From NCBI GenBank assembly GCA_947566645.1, contig CANOKL010000029.1:1-47681 (forward strand): a stretch of 47,681 bases of DNA, in the 5' to 3' direction. Position 1 is the first letter of the stretch; the number at the start of each line of letters is the position of its first letter. This document shows positions 1-8,666 of the stretch, in pieces. Origin of the DNA: an uncultured Lachnospiraceae bacterium (GTDB lineage Bacteria > Bacillota > Clostridia > Lachnospirales > Lachnospiraceae). The notes below the pieces were generated by a model, which was not told the origin of the DNA, ran no database searches, and was given only the letters and a program-made list of their open reading frames with translations. The position numbers were made by a program, and so were the translations under genes.

Positions 1-372
1 CATCTGTTTTCAGCTCTTCAACATCTGTTTGTAGCTCCCCGACATCTGTTTTCAGCTCTCTGACATCTGTTTGTAGCCCCCCGACATCTGTTTTCAGCTC
101 TCTGACATCTGTTTTCAGCTCTTCAACATCTGTTTGTAGCTCCCCGACATCTGTTTGTAGCTCTCTGACATCTGCTTTCAGCTCTTCAACATCTGTTTGT
201 AGCTCCCCGACATCTGTTTGTAGCTCTCTGACATCTGCTTTCAGCTCTCCGACATCTGTTTTCAGTTCTCTGACATCTGTTTTCAGCTCTTCAACATCTG
301 TTTGTAGCTCCCCGACATCTGTTTTCAGTTCTCTGACATCTGTTTTCAGCTCTCTGACATCTGTTTTCAGCG
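1..372. repeat. 21-bp tandem repeat array (coding)
   Basis: About 17 direct copies of a 21-bp unit of the form acatctgttttcagctctct follow one another, with a few variant positions (ttgtag/ttttcag, ctctct/ctcttc/ctcccc). Each unit encodes one heptad of the coiled-coil gene. The combination of variants also recurs at higher order (blocks of two to four units), which suggests expansion by slippage or unequal recombination. The array continues past the window edge. Confidence 0.9.
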
Positions 373-430
373 GTTCTACAGCTCTCTCAATGACTTCTGA
401 AATCATTTCTAAATCTTTAGGCTCTAACAT
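1..430 (-). CDS. Heptad-repeat coiled-coil protein, C-terminus beyond window
   Basis: The reading frame starts at ATG 430, behind a good ribosome binding site (AAAGGAGA), and runs off the left edge without a stop. After about 22 residues (MLEPKDLEMISEVIERAVEP) the protein becomes an almost pure seven-residue repeat of the type ELKTDVR, with variants GELQTDV, EELKTDV and RELKADV. Leucine and valine occupy the a/d positions and charged residues the rest, so a long parallel coiled coil is the expected fold. No signal peptide is visible at the start. Such repeats occur in phage-tail-like and scaffold proteins, but nothing here identifies a function, and the missing C-terminus would be needed. The gene follows tRNA-Leu and its terminator on the same strand. 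Confidence 0.75.
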   Translation of the reverse strand, partial: MLEPKDLEMISEVIERAVEPLKTDVRELKTDVRELKTDVGELQTDVEELKTDVRELKTDVGELKADVRELQTDVGELQTDVEELKADVRELQTDVGELQTDVEELKTDVRELKTDVGGLQTDVRELKTDVGELQTDVEELKTD

Positions 431-474
431 TGGGTTGTTCTCCTTTCTTAAGATTTACTATTTTCAAAACTTTA

Positions 475-528
475 ATAAAAAAGCCGCAAATCCTTAATTT
501 TACTGAAAAATCATAAGATTTGCGGCTT
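475..528 (-). terminator. Rho-independent terminator after tRNA-Leu
   Basis: On the minus strand a 12-bp stem (AAGCCGCAAATC pairing with GATTTGCGGCTT) is followed directly by a T-rich tract. It lies just downstream of tRNA-Leu and before the coiled-coil gene, so it should end the tRNA transcript. Confidence 0.75.
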
Positions 529-538
529 CTTCTCGTCC

Positions 539-621
539 TGCGGAGAAAGGGACTTGAACCCTCACAGGATAACTCCCACTAGAACCTGAATCTAGCGCGT
601 CTGCCATTCCGCCATCTCCGC
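539..621 (-). tRNA. tRNA-Leu (anticodon CAG)
   Basis: The minus strand gives a class II tRNA. The acceptor GCGGAGA pairs with TCTCCGC, and the D-arm reads GCGGAATGGCAGACGC. The anticodon stem CTAGA/TCTAG encloses the loop TTCAGGT, so the anticodon is CAG and it reads CUG. A long variable arm and the T-arm GGTTCAAGTCC follow. The discriminator base is A. The 3' CCA is not encoded (GGA follows), so it must be added by nucleotidyltransferase. Confidence 0.93.
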
Positions 622-670
622 TCGCAAGACATAGTATAGCACAAATTTACGGACTTGGCAAATACTTTTT

Positions 671-1813
671 TTATTCTTTTTCAACTTTTTTTGTAATCGT
701 GATGCCATTGACCTCCAGATGGTCATCAATTGCAATAACAAGACACTGTCTCCCGTCAATTTCCCGTGTCTCTACAAGGTCCGAGCGCTCTGGTTTTACT
801 TTAACTACAATATCTGGCATCTCAATCTGAAAGGTTTTCGCACTGGCTATATTAGAAGCAAGCAGAGTAGCAGAGTCCCCCACTGCTTCTGTAAAGTCCT
901 GATCAAAATTCTCAAGCTTTTCCTCCGGCACCCCGCTTCGTTCAAGCAGACGCTTCACATCCGGCCTTGACAGCTCCAGGGGCTCCGGAGCTTCTTTTGA
1001 TTCTTCCAGCATTTCATTCAGATTATCATGTATATTGCGGACCGTATCATAATCACAGGTGTCTCCCAGCGTATCACTGATAATTGTCTGAAATGTCGTC
1101 ATCTGGTCTTTTGCCGTCAGAGGAATCCGGCTTCCCAAAACTGTTTCAATAAAATCCGGCTGAAGTTCCTCCGGTTTTTTGGAATAATACAAGATATGAT
1201 GAAGATCGGATGCCCGGTCTGTAAATGCAGGAAACAAAAATCCTTTTACGGGCAGCTCCACGAACCAGTCGCGTATCCGGTCTTCTATATTATTGGTCAC
1301 TGCATTGTATGTAAGCCCGGCCTTTGTCAGATTTACCGGGCAGATGCTGCACAGAATATGCTCATATACCGTATCAGATGCATCGAATAACTCCGAGCCG
1401 TCGGAGGACCTGCCTGGTACATCATATACGGAATGAATAAGAATTATGTAATAATTCTCCGCATAATCATAGCTTTCGATCACTTTATCATAAAATTCTC
1501 CGACTAACAGATCATCCTCCAGCTTACTGTCACGAAGTCTGAGCAGAAATTCCTGCGGACCGCCTGAGAGCTCTGCATCAAGAGGAAAGTCCATCTCAAT
1601 CAGATTCTTCCCAGGCGTACCGGACAGAGTATGGCGGAAAATGTCGAAATATTTGAACGCTTCCTCCTCGGGCATGGAAAGAAATGCCTTCTTAAGCTCA
1701 GCCTTTTTTTCTTTTTCATGATCTACATAACAGCCGCAGATACGGGTAATCGCACAATTCTCAGGGGTAAACTGCTTCCTGATCTCTAATACTTCTTTTT
1801 TGTTCATTATCAT
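671..1813 (-). CDS. DUF4317 domain-containing protein
   Basis: 380 residues with the N-terminal signature of the DUF4317 family (MNKKEVLEIRKQFTPENCAI, then TRICGCYVD). This family is widespread in Clostridia and has no established role. The protein looks cytosolic: no signal peptide or membrane segment, and a fairly acidic composition. Two starts are possible. ATG 1813 is 4 nt behind GGGAG, and ATG 1807 (giving MNKKEV, as usual for the family) is 10 nt behind it. It is monocistronic: tRNA-Leu lies downstream and a palindromic repeat separates it from larA upstream. Family membership rests on the characteristic N-terminus and length. Confidence 0.8.
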   Translation of the reverse strand: MIMNKKEVLEIRKQFTPENCAITRICGCYVDHEKEKKAELKKAFLSMPEEEAFKYFDIFRHTLSGTPGKNLIEMDFPLDAELSGGPQEFLLRLRDSKLEDDLLVGEFYDKVIESYDYAENYYIILIHSVYDVPGRSSDGSELFDASDTVYEHILCSICPVNLTKAGLTYNAVTNNIEDRIRDWFVELPVKGFLFPAFTDRASDLHHILYYSKKPEELQPDFIETVLGSRIPLTAKDQMTTFQTIISDTLGDTCDYDTVRNIHDNLNEMLEESKEAPEPLELSRPDVKRLLERSGVPEEKLENFDQDFTEAVGDSATLLASNIASAKTFQIEMPDIVVKVKPERSDLVETREIDGRQCLVIAIDDHLEVNGITITKKVEKE

Positions 1814-1885
1814 TACACTCCCTTATTCCAATCTGTATCCAATCTTAGCACATTCGGGTTGTATTGACAATACTGTAAGTTTTAG

Positions 1886-1946
1886 GTTACTATTCACGGG
1901 GCTGGATGCGTTACTATGAGCGGACGGCTAGTCCGTGAATAATAAC
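1886..1946. repeat. Imperfect palindrome, gttactattcac family
   Basis: The arms gttactattcacgg and ccgtgaataataac face each other across about 33 bases in the gap between larA and the DUF4317 gene. Similar palindromes occur at 12356-12402 and 13824-13885, and half-copies elsewhere in the window. It could fold in RNA and act as a transcription end, but it has no clear T-tract and looks like a dispersed REP-like element. Confidence 0.6.
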
Positions 1947-1950
1947 AGTT

Positions 1951-3213
1951 TTAGAGAACGGGCATGTTTACTGCTTCGGGCATTGTCAGTCCCCCGCAGG
2001 GCATTGCAAGAACAGCTGCGCTCTCCCCGCACTTTTCTACAGCTGCCTTGTATGCTTCCTCTACTGTATGAAACGGCCTGAAAAATATCCTCTCTGCCAG
2101 TTCATCCGGCAGTTCTGATACAAGGTATATGTCTGCCTGTTCTAATACCATTGCAATAGCCGCCGCCTTATGACCCCCAAGACGGAAATCTCTCTGAATC
2201 CTTTCAATTAAGGAATGCGGTGTCCGGGCTGCCAGCATCCATTCTTCAAATGTCTTCTCTCCAAGCCCTTCCCTGCAGGACCCGGCTAATATAATAACTC
2301 CCCCATCTTTCACTGCATACTTTGCGTTATCTAACGCCTTCTGTACCTGATACAGATTCAGATCCTTAGGCTCCCCGCCCTGGGATACAATTACGATATC
2401 TGCTTTCTCCTTTATCTGAATCCTGTAGATCGAATCCAAAAAGGCGCATCCCGCACGGTGTGCCTCTATTACATCTCCTGCATAGGCACGCAGAATATGT
2501 TTCTCCGGATCCAGAACTACATTCAGAATAAAATCCACCCCCACCATGGCTGCTGCTTCCTCAATATCCTCTCTGACCGGATTACCAGTAAGCTGTCCTG
2601 CACAGGCCTTCTCATGAACCATTCTGCTGTGATTCGCCTGAATTGCCTCTCTGTCTGCCACTCCCGGCATAATCGCCTTTGCCCCGCCGGAATATCCCGC
2701 AAAATAATGATACTCAATATTCCCCAGACAGATACGCCTGTCCGCTTCCGCCACCCGCCTGTCTATATCAACAGGCGTTCCCCGTGACGTTGTTCCAATA
2801 TGTACACAGTCCTGTGTATCCAGATCCACACACTTTATTTCTTTCCATACACGCTCACCTGCCAGGCGGCGCTGCTCCTCCTTGGAATGCTTCCGGTGGC
2901 TCCCCAGAGCGAAAATCAAAGTAATATCTTCCCGCTTCACACCGGCTTCATAAAGCTCTTCCAGCAAAAAGGGCATCAGAATATGAGTAGGCAAAGGCCG
3001 CGTAATATCACTTGTAATAACAGCGATTTTTTCACCCGGACAGACAATCTCCCGAAGCTGAGGGGTGCCTGCCGGATACTTAAGCGCATGCCGGACGGCC
3101 TCCTCGCCGGACGGCCCAGGAGGGATTTCGCCAGGCTTTAATATACCCAGAAGATATCTTTTATCAACATCTACCGTCTGCTTTTCCTTCCCGATTTTAA
3201 ATTCCAAAGTCAT
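1951..3213 (-). CDS. larA: LarA-family nickel-dependent 2-hydroxyacid (lactate) racemase
   Basis: 420 residues matching the lactate racemase LarA (DUF2088) family, which interconverts the enantiomers of lactate or another 2-hydroxyacid through a covalently bound nickel-pincer cofactor. Family landmarks are in place: DITRP (69-73), GSHRKH (His106), EYHYFAGYSGGAKAIMPG with His169 and cofactor-binding Lys179, NHS (His195), and QGGEPKD near 287. Start ATG 3213 follows GGGAG. No larB, larC or larE is in the window, so cofactor synthesis must be encoded elsewhere. Many LarA homologues act on 2-hydroxyacids other than lactate, so the substrate is uncertain. It lies downstream of iadA on the same strand (71-bp gap) and could be cotranscribed with it. 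Confidence 0.85.
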   Translation of the reverse strand: MTLEFKIGKEKQTVDVDKRYLLGILKPGEIPPGPSGEEAVRHALKYPAGTPQLREIVCPGEKIAVITSDITRPLPTHILMPFLLEELYEAGVKREDITLIFALGSHRKHSKEEQRRLAGERVWKEIKCVDLDTQDCVHIGTTSRGTPVDIDRRVAEADRRICLGNIEYHYFAGYSGGAKAIMPGVADREAIQANHSRMVHEKACAGQLTGNPVREDIEEAAAMVGVDFILNVVLDPEKHILRAYAGDVIEAHRAGCAFLDSIYRIQIKEKADIVIVSQGGEPKDLNLYQVQKALDNAKYAVKDGGVIILAGSCREGLGEKTFEEWMLAARTPHSLIERIQRDFRLGGHKAAAIAMVLEQADIYLVSELPDELAERIFFRPFHTVEEAYKAAVEKCGESAAVLAMPCGGLTMPEAVNMPVL

Positions 3214-3284
3214 AATATACTCCCTGTCACACTATTGCGCTTCATGCCTGCATGAAAAAGCAGGACTTTGCGTCTTTCATTTTC

Positions 3285-4415
3285 TTATATATCTGAAAAC
3301 TTCGGGGTAAAAGTCAGTCTCCCCTCATGAAACAGTTCCTTTCCCAGGGCGTAGACTGACTGTATCTCCAATTGGTCATCAAGCAGCAGAATATCTCCCA
3401 GAGCACCCTGTTTCAGGCATCCTTTATCCGGCAGGCCAAGAGCCTCTGCAACATTAAGCGTGCATGGCAGAATTGCCTGCTCCAGAGAAAGGCCTTTTCT
3501 TTTCACCAAAGTCTGGACTGTGGCATGAATGCCTGATACCTTGCATATGCCGATCCCCTTCATCTCCTTATTTTCATTCCACACAGGCATACTCCCGTTC
3601 CCATCTGTACTAAATGTCACCTTGTCCACTGGGCAGTGTTCCAGGGCATACACCATCTGGTCTGCATTGCGTTCTTCCTCTTCTAAGACAGTAAAATCTA
3701 CCCAGCCTCCCATTTTTGCAAAACGAACCGCGTCATCCATATGATTTCCCATATGTGTAGGCTGAAAAACCCGGACTGGCAGATCTGTTTTTTCTGCCAG
3801 CCGGATCAGCTGACTGATTCCTTCCTTTCCGTGCCCTACATGAAGATGAACAAATGCCGGGTGTCCCTTTAAAATACCTGCCTGCCACACATCTGCCGCC
3901 AGCCTTGCCAGTTCATGATCCAATATACAGGAGGATCGGTGGTCCGAAATTGCCAGTTTGACACCCAGGCAGCTTTTTAACATCACGATATCTTTCTTAA
4001 CACTCCCTGTAACCGACGGGGACGGGTAAGAATAAGAACCTGTAAGAAAATATGCAGTCAGTCCCTCTTCCTCCAGAGCCATAGCTTTTGCTGCCAGACT
4101 TTCCACACTCCGTGTCAGTCCGTCTGTTCCAAGGACTCCTGTTACTGTGGTCACTCCGCCGCGAATAAGTTCTCCCGTCCGCACAGGCGGCGCCTCATTT
4201 GAAAAGCCCCCTTCTCCTCCGCCCCCGGTAATATGCACATGCCGGTCCAGATAACCTGGAATTGCCTTCATTCCACAGCCTTCTGATTCTATCAGCCCAG
4301 GAGCACACACCTCAATTCTGTCATCAATGGCAGCAATTCTCTCTCCTTCCAGCAGTATATCGGAATCCCTCCAGGCATTTTCCCTAAATACCTTCACATG
4401 TCTAATCAGTCTCAT
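3285..4415 (-). CDS. iadA: Beta-aspartyl (isoaspartyl) dipeptidase
   Basis: 376-residue metal-dependent amidohydrolase that cleaves isoaspartyl dipeptides left by damaged proteins. The binuclear metal site is recognisable: HVH at 59-61 followed by the IadA-specific glycine run ITGGGGEGG, the probable carboxylated lysine in GVKLAISDH (about 153), histidines in VHLHVGHG and QPTHMG, and the catalytic aspartate in STDGNGSMP. Start ATG 4415 follows AGGGGAG. A sodium symporter remnant lies directly upstream on the same strand, so an uptake-plus-hydrolysis pair probably existed before the symporter was lost. Length and motifs are normal for the family. Confidence 0.9.
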   Translation of the reverse strand: MRLIRHVKVFRENAWRDSDILLEGERIAAIDDRIEVCAPGLIESEGCGMKAIPGYLDRHVHITGGGGEGGFSNEAPPVRTGELIRGGVTTVTGVLGTDGLTRSVESLAAKAMALEEEGLTAYFLTGSYSYPSPSVTGSVKKDIVMLKSCLGVKLAISDHRSSCILDHELARLAADVWQAGILKGHPAFVHLHVGHGKEGISQLIRLAEKTDLPVRVFQPTHMGNHMDDAVRFAKMGGWVDFTVLEEEERNADQMVYALEHCPVDKVTFSTDGNGSMPVWNENKEMKGIGICKVSGIHATVQTLVKRKGLSLEQAILPCTLNVAEALGLPDKGCLKQGALGDILLLDDQLEIQSVYALGKELFHEGRLTFTPKFSDI

Positions 4416-4424
4416 TCCACTCCC

Positions 4425-4751
4425 CTATCCGGCAAGCAGATGCCTCTTGAGGGTATCCTCCGAAGCCACCCTGCCCGGAGTAATCAAAGATACCACAACC
4501 ATTGTAATAACTGCTGCCGCGAATGCCGGAACCACTGCATGGAAACCATGGATTGCTTCTTTTAATGCCGGAACCTTTGTACATAATACCAGTGTAAGAT
4601 CTCCGCAAATAATAGACGCCCATGCTGCAGGAGTCGTTGCCTTCTTCCAGTACATGCCAAACAGGACCGGCACAACGAACATTGCCATTCCGGAAAATGC
4701 AAATGTATTAATTGTGAAAATAGAACCCGGCTGCAGGAGGAGCGCTGATGC
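4425..4751 (-). pseudogene. Sodium:solute symporter, C-terminal fragment
   Basis: The minus-strand frame ending at the stop at 4425 encodes the last part of a sodium:solute symporter (SSS) transporter. It has a membrane segment GMAMFVVPVLFGMYWKKAT, another (PAFAAAVITMVVVSLIT), and a short cytosolic tail. The frame is recognisable back to about LLQPGSIFTINTFAFSG at 4690-4740 and then enters DNA that encodes a peptidase on the other strand. All the N-terminal membrane helices are missing, so no working transporter is made. It ends 10 bp before the iadA start, consistent with a former symporter-iadA operon. Confidence 0.7.
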
Positions 4752-6142
4752 TTTTTGACACTGGAAAAAAAGTCTCTACCCAAAAGGATGAGGCACAGCG
4801 TTTTTCCGGCATGGAGGGCAGCATCGTCTTCACTCTGGAGGCATCCTATGATTTTGCAATGAAAGCAAAACGGGCGGGTGCTGTGGCCATTATTACCGCT
4901 TATGCCCTGAACATGAAACACCATGGCAGTCTTGGCAGTGTATGGGGCAACCCTGACATTGACGACCTTGCGGATATGTACCCATGGCTTCCTTATGGGG
5001 AACTTATGAAGGATGACAGTGACCGGCTTGTATCTCTCATGGATGCAGGAGAGATTGTCACTGCCACAATAAATATCCGGCAAGATAATCAGATTGTCAC
5101 TGCCAGCGAACCCATTGCGACCATTCACGGACAAAGCGAGAAATTCGTTCTTATCTCTGGTCATTACGACAGCTGGTATGAAGGAATGACCGATAACGCC
5201 TCCGCCAATATTTCTATGGTGGAAATGGCACGTATTCTGAAAAAATATGAGGGAAAGCTGCGGCGCAGTGTAAAATTTGCATGGTGGTGCGGTCATTCTG
5301 ATGCACGCTATGCAGGCTCAACCTGCTATAACGATCACCATTATATGGAACTACAGGAAAACTGTGTTGCACATCTGAACATGGACATTACAGGCTTCGG
5401 TGACCTGGATCACGTAACCTTTCTGACCTCTCTTTTTGAAACAGATGAATTTAATATGGAAATTCTGAAGGAATATAACAAAGAAGAACCCGATGCACCA
5501 AAGCCCATGACACGTTTTGCTGATCAGACATTCTGGGCAGTCCGCGTCCCCTTCACAGTAATGCCTAAGTTTGGTGTGTACCATTTCGGAACAATGGATC
5601 TGCCCTTCTGGCATACTCCGGATGATACATTTGACAAACTAAACAAGCCATCTGTTATCCGCGATGCCTCCTGCATGCTGAAACTTGCCTGCTATTATAT
5701 TGAAACCGAACAGCTGCCTGCGGATTTCACCGGGTTCCTGAATTTTATGGACCGGGAGCTTCATGAGATTCAAGATGGTACAGAGAAGGAATTCGATCTG
5801 TCCCCTGTCTGGCCTTATCTGGAGCAGGTAAAGGCATCTGCCGCTATTCTGGAGGAACTGATGCCAGGAAGAAACAGCGATGATATTATTATAAAGGCCG
5901 GCGGTGAACTGACCCGCCTTGTCTATAGCTATAGCAGCCGCTATGGGCATGACACCGCTCTTCCCCAGCCGCGCTACCCAAAACTAAGCATCGCAGTCGG
6001 CAAGACACGGGACAATACAACGCCAGACTATTATCTTGCACTACAGACGACCTTCCTCCGCCATGTAAACCGTCTGACCGGACAATTGGTTTACGTCAAT
6101 GAATTAATAACACAGCAGATTGCAAAGTGGAAAGAGCTATAA
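4748..6142 (+). pseudogene. M28-family metallopeptidase, 5'-truncated
   Basis: 464 codons on the plus strand. The N-terminal part resembles the end of a protease-associated (PA) domain (SIVFTLEASYDFAMKAKRAG). It is followed by the M28 zinc-aminopeptidase core: GHYDSW (His139, Asp141), TDNASAN (Asp149) and CGHSDARYAGS. The usual Glu-Glu catalytic pair is not obvious; Asp185 stands in its place. The frame is open a little upstream of ATG 4748 to a stop at 4721, with a fortuitous AGGAGG 7 nt ahead of the ATG, so a shortened protein could still be made. The start of the PA domain and any signal peptide are missing, and the 5' side runs into the reversed symporter fragment. I call it a truncated gene; a residual product is possible. 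Confidence 0.65.
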
Positions 6143-6155
6143 ATGATTCCTGCAC

Positions 6156-6195
6156 AAAATAAGGCAGACCAGGGCTTCCGGTCTGCCTTATTTTT
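6156..6195 (+). terminator. Terminator after M28 peptidase
   Basis: Inverted arms aaaataaggcagacc and ggtctgccttattttt with a 9-base loop, ending in a T run. The A-rich left side would also let it work on the minus strand for the gene at 6229-7200. Confidence 0.85.
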
Positions 6196-6228
6196 ATTCT
6201 TCTCCTGCCATATCTGGTACGACTTCCG

Positions 6229-7200
6229 TCACGCCCGGATGTTCCCCAGAAGGGTCTGCACATCCGCCACCATCCTGCTCATCTTCCTGTAATTCGCATA
6301 CTGGGCCTGCTGTCTTCCCCTGGACACAGTCTCTGCGCCATGGCTGTGCATCTCTGCAGTCAGCCGTGCCCCAAGATCTAACGGCTCTTCCTTATTCTTC
6401 GCCGCTTCCTCCAACTCTATCAGCTTAAGATAATGTTCAATCTCGTTAATCAGCCCGTCAACCCATTGAGCCAGAGTCCAGAATTCCTTCTCACCGTCCG
6501 TCATCTCCTGACCTGATGAATCAGCCTTTTCTGCCTTTATCTGTGCAAATTCCTTTGCCACATCCTGTGTAAGCTGTTCAAATGCCTTGTCCAGCTTCTG
6601 GAGCTCCTCTTCCTTGCTAAGCCTGCGGTAACGCACAGCGCTGCCGTCGATCTCGAACTCCACACCGCTAAAATCCGCATCCGTACCCTTTTCCATGGTC
6701 CAGACCTCACGCGTACCCTTCTCATATCCTTCTTCGATGGTCTTTTTCATATCTGCATAGGCTCTCGCAAGGCTTTCCCCATGGCTGGACAGGTCGGATG
6801 CATCCTTCTTCTTAAGCTCCTCTTCATACCGGGTCATCAGTCCGTTATAAAGCCTGGTACTCACACCATTCGCGTCCTCTGTATCCATGCGCTGCAATAT
6901 ATAAGTCCGGCAGAGACCATCCATCAGAGACAGATTCCCTCCTGCTGCCGCCAGCTGATTTACCGGCTCACAATGTGTAAGACTCCCTCCTGTACTGCTC
7001 AGGTCTGACAGGCTGTCCCTCAGATATTCCATTCCGTCCCGGGAGATGGTAACCTCATCCTGGAAGGCTGCCTTCTGCTCTTCTAAAAACTTATCCGCAA
7101 ACTGGACAATCCTTGTTCCGTCCCCGATAATCTTAACCTGCGAATTATTCCATACATTCAGCTTATCCAGAAGGAATGTATAATCTCCATAAATCTTCAT
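6229..7200 (-). CDS. Hypothetical helical/coiled-coil protein
   Basis: 323 residues, not recognised. It is highly charged and predicted helical: long Glu/Lys-rich stretches at about 125-170 and 195-285, no signal peptide, no membrane segment and no cysteine pairs. Start ATG 7200 has only a weak upstream GGTGAT, so expression may be modest. It is flanked by terminators and reads as a single-gene unit. The N-terminus (MKIYGDYTFLLDKLNVWN) and the repeated short helices recall secreted or structural substrates, but nothing supports a specific role. Confidence 0.65.
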   Translation of the reverse strand: MKIYGDYTFLLDKLNVWNNSQVKIIGDGTRIVQFADKFLEEQKAAFQDEVTISRDGMEYLRDSLSDLSSTGGSLTHCEPVNQLAAAGGNLSLMDGLCRTYILQRMDTEDANGVSTRLYNGLMTRYEEELKKKDASDLSSHGESLARAYADMKKTIEEGYEKGTREVWTMEKGTDADFSGVEFEIDGSAVRYRRLSKEEELQKLDKAFEQLTQDVAKEFAQIKAEKADSSGQEMTDGEKEFWTLAQWVDGLINEIEHYLKLIELEEAAKNKEEPLDLGARLTAEMHSHGAETVSRGRQQAQYANYRKMSRMVADVQTLLGNIRA

Positions 7201-7390
7201 GATGTATCACCGCTTCCTGTTTATCAAATACCTCTCTATTATTATCGGACACATCACATAAAAAGTTAAGGAACTGCATATACCCTTCAAAAAAAATTAT
7301 ATTCTCTCTGTCTGTACTTTCCAACCGGGTTTAAAAAATGTATAATAAAACTAAACAGAAACCAATGACCTTCCAAAGGAGTTGACTGGA

Positions 7391-8622
7391 ATGAAGCATT
7401 TTAATGTAACAGGATTATGTACACCCGCCCATGATTCTGCAGCACCCGGAACGTAGTCTTAATCATTGACGAAGTAGACCAGGCGTCTGATAATCAGGTC
7501 TTTCTGCATTTTCTTGGTATGCTCCGCGGAAAATATCTCGCGAGAAAATCAGAAGAAGACTATACATTTTTTAGTGTTATCCTTGCAGGAGTATATGATA
7601 TTAAAAATATAAAACTGCGGATGATCGAAAAAGGATTTTCCACACCTGTAGACGGGGAAATAAAATATAATTCTCCCTGGAATATTGCAGCAAATTTTGA
7701 TATCGATCTGTCACTTTCTATTTCTGAGATCAGTTCTATGCTGGCAGAATATGAGAGCGAGCATCATGTGCATATGGATATACAGGAAACCGCCGCCTTG
7801 ATCTGGGATTATACCAGAGGATATCCCTTCCTTGTAAGCAGAATCTGCCAGGAGGTTGACGAAACCAGATTAACCTGGAATCCTGCAGGTCTGCAAAATG
7901 CTGTAAAAAGAATCCTGACTGAAAAAAATACACTTTTTGATGACATGTCCCACCATCTGGAAAGTAATGAAAAACTACGGACATTTATGTACGAACTGCT
8001 GATTCTTGGACAGGAAAAGCAGTACGAACGGACGAACACTGTCATTGACCTTGCTGCGACATTTGGTTTTATCTATAATGAAAATGGACAGGCTGTCATT
8101 GACAACCGCATGTTTGAAATAAAAATCGCAAACTACTTTATATCGAAAAACATGGAAAGCAAAGAACAGATCAAGATCTCGGGTGTTTTAGCAGAAGATG
8201 TAATCCAAAATGACCGTTTTTCCATGGAGCATGCGCTGCAGAAATTCTCAGAGCACTACGGGGAACTCTATGGAAATATGAAAAACAGAAAATTTTTAGA
8301 AGAACATGGCAGAATCCTTTTTCTCACATACCTTCGCCCTCTCATTAATGGAAAGGGATTCTATCATATTGAATCCCGGACAAATTCAGAACGGCGGATG
8401 GATGTTGTCGTAGATTATGGAACCGAGCAGTATATTTTAGAGTTAAAACGATGGTATGGTACAAAAAAACATGAAGACTCCTATCAACAATTATATGAAT
8501 ATCTGGAAAGCAGACGGTCAGCAGAAGGCTATCTGCTTACGTTCGACTTTCGGAAACAAAAACATCGGCGGGCAGAATGGGTAATATATAAAGGAAAGCG
8601 GATCTTCGATATAGTTGTATGA
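7391..8622 (+). pseudogene. AAA-like ATPase with PD-(D/E)XK domain, internal deletion
   Basis: An intact start region (ATG 7391 behind AAAGGAG) reads MKHFNVTGLCTPAHD, the usual opening of a Clostridia family of ATPase/nuclease-like proteins. After 21 codons the frame hits TAG at 7454. A second frame resumes from about 7450 with VVLIIDEVDQ (Walker B-like) and continues to 8622 (FFSVILAGVYDIKN, GYPFLVSRICQEVDE). It ends in a C-terminal PD-(D/E)XK-like segment (RRMDVVVDYG, then YILELKRWYG). The part that should hold the P-loop is missing, so a deletion with frame change has inactivated it. The remaining 367 codons from ATG 7519 stay open, suggesting recent loss. A TATAAT at 7341 is a possible -10 box. 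Confidence 0.75.
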
Positions 8623-8666
8623 ATCTGGGACGGGGCATTTTTAAAAATGCCCCGTCCCAGATTCAT
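8619..8666. terminator. Long perfect palindrome between convergent genes
   Basis: A 22-24 bp arm (atgaatctgggacggggcat) faces its exact complement across a short T/A centre. It fills the whole gap between the stop of the plus-strand pseudogene (8620-8622) and the stop of the minus-strand ATPase gene (8666-8668). It can act as a bidirectional terminator. A second copy with the same core but different outer arms lies at 18813-18860. Confidence 0.8.

Noticed and set aside
1..372. CRISPR array
   Set aside because: Unit length 21 bp with no unique spacers; each unit is in frame and encodes a heptad, so it is a coding repeat.
4562..5296. 244-codon minus-strand frame across the symporter/peptidase junction
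   Set aside because: Antisense to the peptidase core, which shows clear M28 motifs on the plus strand; the His/Arg/Cys-rich translation is shadow-like.
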